A stretch of 64,000 nt of DNA, taken from positions 124,001 to 188,000 of the forward strand of contig JADYZN010000035.1 in the NCBI GenBank assembly GCA_020853095.1, read 5' to 3'. The translations under genes and the position numbers were made by a program. This document shows, piece by piece, positions 55,181-63,138 of the stretch. The stretch's first letter is position 1, and each line of letters opens with the position of its first letter. Source of the stretch: Phycisphaerales bacterium (GTDB lineage Bacteria > Planctomycetota > Phycisphaerae > Tepidisphaerales > Tepidisphaeraceae). The notes under the pieces are model-generated. The model worked only from the letters and a program-made list of their open reading frames with translations. It made no database searches and was not told the origin of the DNA.

Positions 55181-56495
55181 ATTTGCCGATGCAGAAGCGT
55201 GAAAAAATCTCCCCCAGCAGCTCATCGGGACTGACGACGCCCAGGATTCGGCCCAGATGATCGAGCGCGGCGCGCAGCTCCAGTGCCAGCAACTCGATGG
55301 ATTCCGATTCGGCCATGCCGGCGGCCTGTTGAAGATGATCCATGGCCCGTTCAATGGACTGAACGTGGCGTTGATTGAGGGCCAGCCGCGCTTCGCCGCC
55401 GTCGCCGGCGAAGGCCAGACGATTCAAGGCTCCAATCAGATTGTCACGGCCCAGGCCGGTTTTGGCGCTGATCAGAATCGCATCCTCAACCGAACCGGCC
55501 GGCGCCTTGAGCAAGTCGGCCTTGGTGTCTACGCGCAGGTCAAACGGGCGATCCACCTGAATCGGCGGGCGCGGATCGTTGACCTCCTGAACCAGCACGG
55601 CCAGGTCTGCCTCGGCGATGGCCCGGCGGGCATGTTCCCGCATCTGCGCCTCCACCACGCTTTCAGGCGATTCATCCATCTCCAAACCCGCGACATCAAC
55701 CAGATGAATCGACCCGGCCGGCAACATCACTTCCGCCCACAACACATCCCGCGTGGTGCCGGCCAAAGGCGACACGATGGCGCGATCATGGCCGGCCAAC
55801 CAGTTGAGCAGCGTGCTTTTGCCCGCGTTGGGCCGACCCACCAGCACAACCCGCGGCTGATGTGAAAGTCGTTCAAATCGGCGGCTGTTGGACAACAAAT
55901 TTCGCAGATCGTCCAGGATCGCATCCAGCCGCCGACGCAAATCAGGCCGGGCCAGGAACGTCACCGGCTCATCGACAAAATCAATCTCCGCCTCGATCAG
56001 CGCCAGGGCCTCGGTCAACCGATCCATCATCGGCCGCAATCGGCCGGCCAGCTCTCCGGCCAGCAACTGGCGGGCCGCCTGAAGCTCCCGTTCGCCATGG
56101 GCGTTGATGATCGCGGCCACCCCCTCGGCCCTGGTCAGGTCCAGCCGGCCGTTGAAATACGCCCGCGCCGTGAATTCGCCCGGCTCGGCCATCCGGGCGC
56201 CCTGCCGTTGCAGATACCCGATGAGCAGTTGAACCAACGTCATGTTGCCCGGCAGATGAAACTCCACCATCTCCTCGCCGGTGTAACTGCGCGGTGATAC
56301 AAACCCATACACCCACGCGACAACCTCCAGATCGCAAAAATGCAGCCGGTGTCGCCGGGCGCTGACCTGTGCGGGCAAATCCGGACAAATCGACAACGCC
56401 ATCGCGCGGGCCGCCGGGCCGCTGAGTCGAACAATCATCCGCGCGGCCGGACCGGCCGAACTGCTGATGGCGCAAATGGTGTCGTCGTTGTTCAT
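55179..56495 (-). CDS. mnmE: tRNA modification GTPase MnmE
   Basis: With MnmG, MnmE adds the carboxymethylaminomethyl group to U34 of certain tRNAs. The N-terminal THF-binding domain (DTICAISSSAGPAARMIVRLSG, VSPRSYTGEEMVEFHLPG), the helical domain, the inserted G domain with P-loop GRPNAGKST (220-228), DVAGLE for switch II, and the C-terminal FCIGK with the catalytic Cys are all present. The length of 438 residues is slightly short. It lies 43 nt after the sensor kinase gene, with which it may share transcription. Confidence 0.96.
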   Translation of the reverse strand: MNNDDTICAISSSAGPAARMIVRLSGPAARAMALSICPDLPAQVSARRHRLHFCDLEVVAWVYGFVSPRSYTGEEMVEFHLPGNMTLVQLLIGYLQRQGARMAEPGEFTARAYFNGRLDLTRAEGVAAIINAHGERELQAARQLLAGELAGRLRPMMDRLTEALALIEAEIDFVDEPVTFLARPDLRRRLDAILDDLRNLLSNSRRFERLSHQPRVVLVGRPNAGKSTLLNWLAGHDRAIVSPLAGTTRDVLWAEVMLPAGSIHLVDVAGLEMDESPESVVEAQMREHARRAIAEADLAVLVQEVNDPRPPIQVDRPFDLRVDTKADLLKAPAGSVEDAILISAKTGLGRDNLIGALNRLAFAGDGGEARLALNQRHVQSIERAMDHLQQAAGMAESESIELLALELRAALDHLGRILGVVSPDELLGEIFSRFCIGK

Positions 56496-56538
56496 CCGAT
56501 CCGCCCATCGTGTGACTGGCGCCGCGGGGCAACTTCTC

Positions 56539-58194
56539 CTATGGATTGAGCGCCAGCTTCCCCTTCAAGTCGTGCGATGCCGGTTCGATCTGCACCGGCA
56601 GGCGTATCCAGAATCTCGCCCCCTCCCCCGGCGTGCTCTGAACGCCGATGGTCCCTTTCAACAACGCCACCAGCTCCTTGGAGATCGCCAACCCCAGCCC
56701 CGAACCTCCATGCTCACGCGTCACCGATCCATCGATCTGGCGGAATTTTTCAAAAATCACGTCCTGTTTTTCCGCCGCGATGCCCGGCCCGCGATCCATC
56801 ACCGAGATGCAAACCCGCCCATCCTCCTCCAGGATCGCCGACAGGTCGATCTTCCCTCCCGCCGGTGAAAATTTGATCGCATTGGACAGAAAATTGTAAA
56901 GCACCTGCTGCAACTTCGCCGGGTCGGTGGACAAAATCGGCACATCCGCCGCCACCGATGTCGCGATGGTCAGGTCCCTCGCCTCGCTCATCGGCTTGAG
57001 CAAACTGACCAGCCCTTCAAACACGTCGTTGAGCGACAATTTCTCCGATCGAACCTCCATCCGCCCCGCTTCGATCTTCGCCAGGTCCAGCAGGTCATTG
57101 ATCAAATCCAGCAGGTTCTGGCCGCTGCGAAGAATGTTCTGCACGTACCGCAGCATCTTTCCATCCGTGCCGAGCGAATCCTTCAACAAATCCGCAAACC
57201 CCAGGATCGAATTCAACGGCGTGCGCAGCTCATGGCTGACGTTGGCCAGAAATTCGCTCTTGAGCCGGTTCGACTCGTACAACGCCACGTTGGTCTCGGC
57301 CAACTGCCCCAGCTTCAAATCAAGGCTCTTGTTGATCGCCCGCAACTGGTCGGCGCCGCTCTTGAGGTTCGCCAGCATCGTGTTGAACGTTTCGGACAAC
57401 TGCTGGAACTCATCCCCCGTGCTGATGTCGGAGCGGATGTTCAAATCCCCCTCGCTGACCTTCTGGGCCGTCTCCTGCAACACCCGCACCGGCTGCAAAA
57501 TCAGGTGGGTCGTGATCAGATAAAAAACCACCACCGCCAGCGTCCCCGCCAGCAACCCCGCCGTCAGCAGGATGATGCGATTGAGCAGCAGTTGATTGGC
57601 CTGCACCTGCGAAGGCATCTCCACCACCGCCACGCCGATCAGCTTCGCCGGTCGCGTTGTCGGACGGGTGGTCGGCTCGCGTGCCGGCAGCAACCCCCCC
57701 GCCGCCGGCCCGTTGGATGTATGACAATTCAGACACTCTCCCCGCGCATACAACGCCTCGGCGTACCGATAACGCTGCCCTTCGCGTTTTGGTGGAACTT
57801 CCACCGACTCGCGGTCGGGAAATTTTTCAAAATAACGCACCGCGTTGGCTTCAAACTGCGTCAGCCGATCCAGCGGCACGCGCGGCGGAATGCCGATCAG
57901 TCGCGGCGGAACGTAATGCTCCCCATCCACCGTCACCGTCGCCGGCGGCGGGGATGGCTGTCCGATCGCCCGCCACGGTTCGCTCGCCGCCGCCGTCCGT
58001 TCGGCCACATGCCGCATTACCGCATCCCGCGCCAATCGGGCCGCCGCACTCTGATTGATCTGGTCGATCAACTGCTCCATCCGCTGCCACGGCACAAACA
58101 ACGCCGCCGCGATGATCAGCACCACCGCCGCCCCAAAGAGCAACTGGCATTTGGCCGCCAGCGATATTTTCATCTGCCGCAAGTGCTTGAACAT
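56539..58194 (-). CDS. Sensor histidine kinase with periplasmic haem-c site
   Basis: An N-terminal helix (~14-35) and a second one at ~206-229 enclose a ~170-residue periplasmic domain of the Tll0287/DUF3365 kind that contains GECLNCHTS. The CxxCH (C154, C157, H158) is a covalent haem c attachment motif. HAMP (~230-285), a coiled coil, HisKA (VSHELRTPLNS, H321) and HATPase_c (NFLSNAIKFSPAG, GGSGLGLAISKELV) follow. It probably senses redox state, NO or O2 through haem. The ATG at 58194 is preferred over a TTG one codon earlier. It is divergent from the NtrC-type regulator, its likely partner. Confidence 0.93.
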   Translation of the reverse strand: MFKHLRQMKISLAAKCQLLFGAAVVLIIAAALFVPWQRMEQLIDQINQSAAARLARDAVMRHVAERTAAASEPWRAIGQPSPPPATVTVDGEHYVPPRLIGIPPRVPLDRLTQFEANAVRYFEKFPDRESVEVPPKREGQRYRYAEALYARGECLNCHTSNGPAAGGLLPAREPTTRPTTRPAKLIGVAVVEMPSQVQANQLLLNRIILLTAGLLAGTLAVVVFYLITTHLILQPVRVLQETAQKVSEGDLNIRSDISTGDEFQQLSETFNTMLANLKSGADQLRAINKSLDLKLGQLAETNVALYESNRLKSEFLANVSHELRTPLNSILGFADLLKDSLGTDGKMLRYVQNILRSGQNLLDLINDLLDLAKIEAGRMEVRSEKLSLNDVFEGLVSLLKPMSEARDLTIATSVAADVPILSTDPAKLQQVLYNFLSNAIKFSPAGGKIDLSAILEEDGRVCISVMDRGPGIAAEKQDVIFEKFRQIDGSVTREHGGSGLGLAISKELVALLKGTIGVQSTPGEGARFWIRLPVQIEPASHDLKGKLALNP

Positions 58195-58241
58195 CAACCC
58201 CTCATTCTAAATTCACCATTGCGGCGTTCGCAAATGGTGTG

Positions 58242-58260
58242 GTATGACAGATCGTCGTAG
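58242..58260. promoter_or_regulatory. Degenerate copy of the activator binding palindrome
   Basis: GTATGACAGATCGTCGTAG matches 12 of 19 positions of the perfect palindrome at 59723-59741, with the same 8-3-8 layout. It lies in the divergent gap between the haem kinase and its regulator, where autoregulation would act. Confidence 0.4.
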
Positions 58261-58303
58261 TGACTGATTGTAGCCGGATTTGCAACTTCGATGAGGCGAT
58301 TTT

Positions 58304-59698
58304 ATGTCATCCGCCGGACGAGTGCTGGTCGTGGAAGACCATGAGAGCGAACGTCGCGCTGTCACCCAAATCCTGAAATCGGAAGGATTTACCGTCTTCG
58401 GCGCCGAAAACGCCGACAAGGCCGTCGGTTACATGGACGAAAACATCGACGTTGTTCTCAGCGATCTGCACCTGGGGGATGTCAGCGGCATGGATTTGCT
58501 TCAACTGTGGAAAAAACAACACCCCGAAACCCAGTTCATCCTTTTAACGGGACACAGCAGCATCAACAGCGCCGTCGAGGCCATCAAAAGCGGGGCGTTT
58601 GACTACATCACCAAGCCGGTCAACCCCGATGAGCTGATCCACCTGATTCGTCGGGCCGTCGAATCGTTGCAGAAAGACAAGGAAATTGACGATTTGCGCC
58701 GACGGCTCGACCAGAAGTTCGGCCTCGACCAGATCGTCGGCCAGTCCAAATTGATGAAGGATGTGTTTGACCGCATCCGGCGGGCCGCGCCGGTGGACAG
58801 CACCGTCCTGGTCCTCGGCGAAAGCGGCACCGGCAAGGAGCTGGTCGCGCAAGCACTCCACCACAACAGCCCGCGAAAAAAAGGCCCCTTTGTGGCCGTC
58901 AACATCGCCGCCGTCCCGCCAACGCTGGTCGAAAGCGAACTGTTCGGCCACGTCCGCGGCGCCTTCACCGGCGCCACCGACAAGCGCATGGGCCGGTTTG
59001 AACAAGCCGACGGCGGCACGCTTTTCATCGACGAGGTGGGCGATTTTGAACTTCCCCTTCAGGCCAAACTTCTCCGTGTCCTGGAAAGCCTCACTGTCAC
59101 CCCCGTCGGCGGGCACGATGATCGCAAAGTCAACGTCCGCGTCCTGGCCGCCACCAGCCGCGACATCCGAAAAATGGTTGAACAGGGAACTTTCCGCGAA
59201 GATTTGTATTACCGCCTGAATGTCGTCACCATCAACCTGCCCCCGCTGCGCGACCGCCCGGATGACATCCCCATCCTGGTGGAACATTTCCTGAAGGAAA
59301 TCACCGAAAACAAACACACCGCCTCACGACGGGTCTCCCCCGAGGTCATGCGGCAATTCATGGCCTACCGCTGGCCCGGCAATGTCCGCGAGCTTCGCAA
59401 TGTCCTTGAAAGCATGATGGTTCTGGCCGACGGTGAAATCCTGACCGAAAACGACCTGCCGGACAGCGTCACCTCCAACCGAATCGAACCGGCCTCCCCG
59501 CGCGATTTGTCCACCGGCATGAAAATGGACGACCTTGAAAAAATGGCCATCGCCAAGGCGCTCGATCAGTGCGCCGGCAACCGAACCCACGCCGCCGCCC
59601 GGCTGGGCATCTCCGTCCGCACCCTTCAACGCAAACTCCGGCAATTCGAAAAAGAAGGTTTCAAAACCTGTTCCGAAAACACCGTCAGTTCGTCGTGA
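58304..59698 (+). CDS. NtrC-type sigma-54-dependent response regulator
   Basis: Receiver (phospho-acceptor D54 in VVLSDLHLGD, K104), AAA+ domain with Walker A GESGTGKE (172-179), the sigma-54 contact loop GAFTGA (219-224), Walker B GGTLFIDEVG, and a Fis-type helix-turn-helix at the C-terminus (ALDQCAGNRTHAAARLGISVRTLQRKLRQF). Such proteins remodel sigma-54 polymerase at -24/-12 promoters after phosphorylation. The only sigma-54 promoter seen in the window begins 86 nt after its stop. GAGG lies seven bases before the ATG. Confidence 0.96.
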   Translation: MSSAGRVLVVEDHESERRAVTQILKSEGFTVFGAENADKAVGYMDENIDVVLSDLHLGDVSGMDLLQLWKKQHPETQFILLTGHSSINSAVEAIKSGAFDYITKPVNPDELIHLIRRAVESLQKDKEIDDLRRRLDQKFGLDQIVGQSKLMKDVFDRIRRAAPVDSTVLVLGESGTGKELVAQALHHNSPRKKGPFVAVNIAAVPPTLVESELFGHVRGAFTGATDKRMGRFEQADGGTLFIDEVGDFELPLQAKLLRVLESLTVTPVGGHDDRKVNVRVLAATSRDIRKMVEQGTFREDLYYRLNVVTINLPPLRDRPDDIPILVEHFLKEITENKHTASRRVSPEVMRQFMAYRWPGNVRELRNVLESMMVLADGEILTENDLPDSVTSNRIEPASPRDLSTGMKMDDLEKMAIAKALDQCAGNRTHAAARLGISVRTLQRKLRQFEKEGFKTCSENTVSSS

Positions 59699-59703
59699 CA
59701 ATT

Positions 59704-59741
59704 TGTCGCATACGACTCACATATACGACATCCTGTCGTAT
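59704..59741. promoter_or_regulatory. Upstream activator sites for the sigma-54 promoter
   Basis: The perfect palindrome ATACGACATCCTGTCGTAT (59723-59741) is centred about 78 bp before the predicted transcription start. Just upstream, TGTCGCAT and ATACGACT (59704-59717) repeat both half-sites with one mismatch each. This is the layout of enhancer sites for an NtrC-type activator; the gene just upstream encodes one. Confidence 0.7.
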
Positions 59742-59783
59742 CGCATCGCAATCACCTCATCGACATGTCAGCGAATCATCCTT

Positions 59784-59798
59784 TGGCACGGGGTTTGC
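59784..59798 (+). promoter_or_regulatory. Sigma-54 promoter (-24/-12)
   Basis: TGGCACG-GGGT-TTGC matches the sigma-54 consensus (TGGCACG-N4-TTGC) at every conserved position. The start is expected near 59810, giving a ~50-nt leader to the zinc-ribbon ATG at 59860. Confidence 0.88.
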
Positions 59799-59827
59799 CA
59801 AATGAATCCGTGCATGGACAAGTTAAT

Positions 59828-59846
59828 TTACCGTAACTCTCGGTAA
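59828..59846 (+). other. Small inverted repeat in the leader before the ribosome site
   Basis: TTACCG, seven bases, CGGTAA. It ends two bases before AAGGAG of the zinc-ribbon gene and could fold in the mRNA or serve as an operator. Only the symmetry supports it. Confidence 0.35.
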
Positions 59847-59859
59847 GAAGGAGACTTAT

Positions 59860-60087
59860 ATGTCAATCAGCATGGAACGCTTCGCGTCCGAAGGAAACTT
59901 CGCGACTTACGATCCCTTTGCCGGAAGCCAAAGTCGAATCGCCGTTTTTCAACTGCAATGCCGTTCGTGTGGGTATGAACCTGAGGAAACCATTGTCGCA
60001 CCAAAGATCTGCCCCAAATGTCACGGCAACGCATGGGAACGATTCGCGCGACCAGGGAGCATCCTGGAGAATGCCCAGCGGTATTGA
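59860..60087 (+). CDS. Small zinc-ribbon protein under sigma-54 control
   Basis: The 75-residue protein has two CxxC knuckles (C34/C37 in CRSCGYEP and C51/C54 in CPKCHGNAW), the pattern of a rubredoxin-like or zinc-ribbon metal site. No other domain is recognisable. AAGGAG lies before the ATG. A sigma-54 promoter with enhancer sites stands upstream and a terminator downstream, so it is a one-gene unit controlled by the haem-kinase/NtrC pair. It could be a redox carrier or an RNA/protein-binding adaptor. Confidence 0.88.
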   Translation: MSISMERFASEGNFATYDPFAGSQSRIAVFQLQCRSCGYEPEETIVAPKICPKCHGNAWERFARPGSILENAQRY

Positions 60088-60132
60088 CCAACATTGCGTT
60101 ATTGCGGCTTGAAAAGGACAAGCCGACTGTTC

Positions 60133-60167
60133 AAAAGGTGACCGGCGTGTGTCGGCCGCCTTTTTTT
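60133..60167 (+). terminator. Terminator of the zinc-ribbon gene
   Basis: AAAAGG...CCTTTT with an inner TGACCG/CGGCCG arm (one mismatch, one wobble) is followed by seven T residues. It starts 46 nt after the stop codon. Confidence 0.75.
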
Positions 60168-60188
60168 CTTGTTCACTTCGTGCCGGTT

Positions 60189-61838
60189 TCAGATATCGGC
60201 CATCGTGTCGAAAAATTCGTGGTCGGAGTTGTATCCTCCCTCCCCCTGCCAGACATGCCTGTAGTTGTCGGTAAACTCGATCGCCTCGATCCATTTGACC
60301 ATCTTGAATCCCAGTTGATTCTCCACCCGCAGCCGCAGCGGGGCGCCATGAACCGCATTCAGCGGCTTGAAATTCATGTCATAGGCCAGCAGGGTCTGAG
60401 GATGGCTCGCATTGTCGAGGGTCTGGCTGTCGTAATAAGGGCCACCTTCCAGACCTTCGCCGTAGGAATAAAAGATCACCGCCCGGACTTGTGGCTTTGG
60501 CCGCACCAGCTTGATCAGCTCGGCCATCGGCAGGCCCGCCCATTGAGCAATGCCGGACCACCCCTGGATGCAATGATGCAGCGTGATCTGGGACTGATTG
60601 GCCATCTGTCGCAGCTCCGCCAGTGACAAATTGACAGGGTTGTCGACCAATCCATACACCTTCAGCCGGTAGTCTCGAAAGTCGTTGTCCGCCAGCGATT
60701 TCCATGTTGAGCTGGTGGGCAGTTTTCCATTGGGCCAGAAATAGGGGGAAATATCCTGCCGGCGATAGAGCGACTGGGGGGCATGTCGGCCCAGCAGCAG
60801 GCGTTGGACCGGATTCACGATCATGTCGCCCATCCGCTGAATGGCGCGGGGAAAGAGCCACGTTGACCAGTTGGCCATGATGTTGATCAGGAACAGGATC
60901 ACCAGCCCGCTGAGGCCGATGTACATGCCGAAGCGCAACGGGTTGTCGGTGCCGATGACGATGTGGTTCATGTTGCGGGCAAAACCGGTGATGAAAACCA
61001 TCGTCACATGGGCGATGGTGAACAGGATGTACCCGCACAGCGCCAGAAAATGGATCGACCGGCCAATCTGGCGATTGCCGGGGAGGCGTCGATACCAGTG
61101 GAATCGGTTGACCAGCGCCGGCGACATGGAGGGGCCGGTCAAGATGGAAATGGGGGCGAGAATGAAGACCACGCCAAAATAGCTCAGTTGCTGCAGGGCG
61201 TTGTATTGATAGAAGCCATTGGGTTCGGGGGGAAGGTGAAAGGTCGCGTAATGCACAAAATAAGCCCAGGCCTGCGGGAAGACATCCCATGAGGTGGGGA
61301 CGATCCGGCGCCAGTGGCTGGTGGTGAACAACAGGACGACATAAATCGCCCCGTTGAGCACCCAGAACAAGGCGCTGACAAAATGCCAGTGCCGCGCCAG
61401 CCCCAACGTGTGCCGGCCACCGGGCAGGCCGATCCAGGGGGACAGATAACGGGCATCATCCTTGGCGGTATAAAGTCGATCCAACGGAACCTGCACGGGG
61501 GTGAATCGCACCCACTCGCTGCCGGGCGTGCAGTGGACGTTCCAGTACAACCGCGGATGGTCCATGAGAATTTGCAGGCCGCTGCGGGCCAGCAGGATGA
61601 TGAAGAGCAAATTGACGTAGTGCGTGAGACGAAGCCCGACGGAAAAACCGTAAGGCTCGGTGGCGGTTTGCGGAGTCAATTGAGGATACGATGGGATCGA
61701 CGGCAGACCGGCGAAGATCCATTGCAGGTATGCGGCGATCAACAACCCGCCCAATACAATAACGACAGGCAACAGCGTCCAGAGGCGTATTCGCGGTGAG
61801 ATGGCCACCGGATCGTGGCGGGACATGAATCGACTCAA
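60189..61838 (-). CDS. Cytochrome b561 - sulfite-oxidase-type molybdopterin fusion
   Basis: The first ~340 residues are a membrane diheme-cytochrome b561-like module with several helices and candidate haem histidines (LRLTHYVNLLFIILLARSGLQILM, ARHWHFVSALFWVLNG, RSIHFLALCGYILFTIAHVTMVFITG). Residues ~375-549 form a sulfite-oxidase/YedY-like molybdopterin domain with the Mo-ligand cysteine C423 in HHCIQGWSGIAQW and the C-terminal GFKMVKWIEAIEF. In YedYZ these are two proteins; here they are joined and the order is cytochrome first. It likely passes electrons between quinone and a periplasmic or cytoplasmic substrate; no twin-arginine signal is present. Confidence 0.9.
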   Translation of the reverse strand: MSRFMSRHDPVAISPRIRLWTLLPVVIVLGGLLIAAYLQWIFAGLPSIPSYPQLTPQTATEPYGFSVGLRLTHYVNLLFIILLARSGLQILMDHPRLYWNVHCTPGSEWVRFTPVQVPLDRLYTAKDDARYLSPWIGLPGGRHTLGLARHWHFVSALFWVLNGAIYVVLLFTTSHWRRIVPTSWDVFPQAWAYFVHYATFHLPPEPNGFYQYNALQQLSYFGVVFILAPISILTGPSMSPALVNRFHWYRRLPGNRQIGRSIHFLALCGYILFTIAHVTMVFITGFARNMNHIVIGTDNPLRFGMYIGLSGLVILFLINIMANWSTWLFPRAIQRMGDMIVNPVQRLLLGRHAPQSLYRRQDISPYFWPNGKLPTSSTWKSLADNDFRDYRLKVYGLVDNPVNLSLAELRQMANQSQITLHHCIQGWSGIAQWAGLPMAELIKLVRPKPQVRAVIFYSYGEGLEGGPYYDSQTLDNASHPQTLLAYDMNFKPLNAVHGAPLRLRVENQLGFKMVKWIEAIEFTDNYRHVWQGEGGYNSDHEFFDTMADI

Positions 61839-62185
61839 CCTTTCTTGTCGTCCAGGTATTCTTTCAAAACCAATGCGCCGTTTCGCTGCTCATCCTTGGC
61901 CGCATAGATCAACGTGACCCGACCCTGCCTGGCCTTGCGTCGAAGCAGCTCAACCTCATCGGGGTGGCTTTTTAATTCCTGGCGGTACTTATGCTGGAAT
62001 TGATCCCACCGTGCGGGATCGTGGCCGAACCATTTTCGCAATCCCGGGCTGGGTGCGATTTCCTTGAGCCACAGGTCCAAAGCGGCCTTTTCCTTGGTGA
62101 CGCCACGCGGCCAAAGCCGCTCGACAAGAATGCGCTGGCCATCGGAACTGGCGGGTTGGTCATATGCTCGTTTAAGCTGGATCAT
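61835..62185 (-). CDS. DUF488 (YeaO-like) protein
   Basis: The 116-residue protein has the DUF488 landmarks: KRAYDQPASSDGQRILVERLWPRGVTKEKA, DLWLKEIAPSPGLRKWFGHDPARWDQFQHKYRQEL in outline, and VTLIYAAKDEQRNGALVLKEYL. The biochemical function of the family is not settled. A GTG directly before the ATG is an alternative start. Its stop overlaps the cytochrome-fusion start by 4 bp, so both genes are read together. Confidence 0.92.
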   Translation of the reverse strand: MIQLKRAYDQPASSDGQRILVERLWPRGVTKEKAALDLWLKEIAPSPGLRKWFGHDPARWDQFQHKYRQELKSHPDEVELLRRKARQGRVTLIYAAKDEQRNGALVLKEYLDDKKG

Positions 62186-62362
62186 CACAGGTTGACCTTG
62201 GTTTGAGGTTGGATTTTGGAATCGGTAAGAAAGGCGATATTACGGTTATCGTACATTGTATCGACCTATTTCGTAGCGAATGGCATGAAGGTTCCTTTTA
62301 GATATCGAAGATGCCATTACACCTGCAAATTCGATGCCGTACATCGATGATCGCCGCTAAAT

Positions 62363-62434
62363 TTGGAGGGCGTCGCTGCGCGACGCCGGTGGGGGACAAG
62401 CGCGAATACGGCGGCGGAGGACCGCCGCCCTCCA
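62363..62434. repeat. REP-like A-B palindrome pair, upstream of the transposase
   Basis: Unit A (TTGGAGGGCGTCG-ctgcg-CGACGCC) and unit B (GGCGGCGG-agga-CCGCCGCC-CTCCA) face each other. The outer ends GGAGGGC and GCCCTCC are inverted. A second A-type unit is at 62462-62485. The remainder of the 329-bp gap after DUF488 shows nothing else besides the transposase promoter. Confidence 0.85.
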
Positions 62435-62461
62435 GAAGTCGGATTATCCACAATTCGCGAC

Positions 62462-62485
62462 TGGAGGGCGTCGCTCCGCGACGCC
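62462..62485. repeat. REP-like A unit next to the transposase start
   Basis: TGGAGGGCGTCG-ctccg-CGACGCC repeats the A unit. It ends 29 nt before the transposase ATG and its GGAG tetranucleotide is at the 5' foot of the stem, the usual mark of RAYT targets. Confidence 0.85.
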
Positions 62486-62501
62486 GTGGGAAGCCAGGGG
62501 T

Positions 62502-62514
62502 TACAATCGTCTTC
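62502..62514 (+). promoter_or_regulatory. -10 box of a leaderless promoter (transposase)
   Basis: TACAAT (62502-62507) is seven bases before the ATG at 62515. Any -35 would fall inside the REP-like unit, so the repeat and the promoter overlap. Confidence 0.5.
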
Positions 62515-62991
62515 ATGGAGCCGCAACTTCCACAACGAAAACGTCCTCATCACGACATACGGCCGGTCATCCATCGGCCCACAATTGTGTTTCTAACCGT
62601 TTGCGTCCACGCCCGTATGCCGATTCTGGACAATGCGACAGCACATAAGGCCATTGTGGATGTATGGAAGGACGCCAAGGCATGGCTGGTCGGACGGTAC
62701 GTTGTGATGCCGGATCACGTCCATTTATTTGCGACACCAGCTCCATTGGAGACCATCGATCCTGCGATGGCGGTGGAGCTGTGCAGTTGGGTGAGCTTCT
62801 GGAAGCGCCGACTGGCGTTGGTCCTGGGGAGAGGCATCTGGCAGGAAGGGTATTGGGATCGAACCTTGCGCAGCGATGACAGTTACGACCAGAAATGGGC
62901 TTATGTGCGGGACAACCCGGTGCGAAAAGGGTTGGTGAAAGCGGCCGGCGATTGGCCGTACGCGGGAACACTCAACGAATTGATTTGGTGA
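62515..62991 (+). mobile_element. REP-associated tyrosine transposase (RAYT, Y1 type)
   Basis: The 158-residue protein is a Y1 HUH endonuclease of the RAYT group: the HUH motif MPDHVHLF (H68, H70), the catalytic tyrosine Y130 in WAYVRDNPVRKGLV, and the family QEGYWDRTLRSDDSYD segment. RAYTs nick and move REP palindromes. Here the gene is bracketed by such palindromes whose GGAG feet are typical targets. The gene is intact and without frameshift, so it may be active. Confidence 0.93.
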
Positions 62992-63022
62992 AAACGCGAT
63001 AAGCAATTTCGACAAACCGCAA

Positions 63023-63097
63023 TTGGAGGGCGTCGCTCCCGCGACGCCGGGGGGGGTGTCGAACGCGAATACGGCTGCGGAGGACCGCCGCCCTCCA
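63023..63097. repeat. REP-like A-B palindrome pair, downstream of the transposase
   Basis: It repeats the upstream element nearly base for base: unit A (TTGGAGGGCGTCG-ctcccg-CGACGCC), the spacer GCGAATACGGC, and unit B ending CCGCCGCCCTCCA followed by GAAGTCGGAT, which also follows the upstream copy. A partial remnant (CGACGCCG plus a run of G) lies at 63121-63138, just before the sdhB stop. Confidence 0.85.
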
Positions 63098-63138
63098 GAA
63101 GTCGGATGTTTCGCAATACGCGACGCCGCCGGGGGGGG

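Noticed and set aside
59863-60294. Minus-strand frame opposite the zinc-ribbon gene
   Set aside because: The plus-strand gene has a promoter, ribosome site, paired CxxC motifs and terminator; the antisense frame crosses the terminator.
62363-63097. CRISPR array at the clustered repeats near 62-63 kb
   Set aside because: Repeats are palindromic, irregularly spaced, few, and surround a RAYT gene; no cas genes are present.
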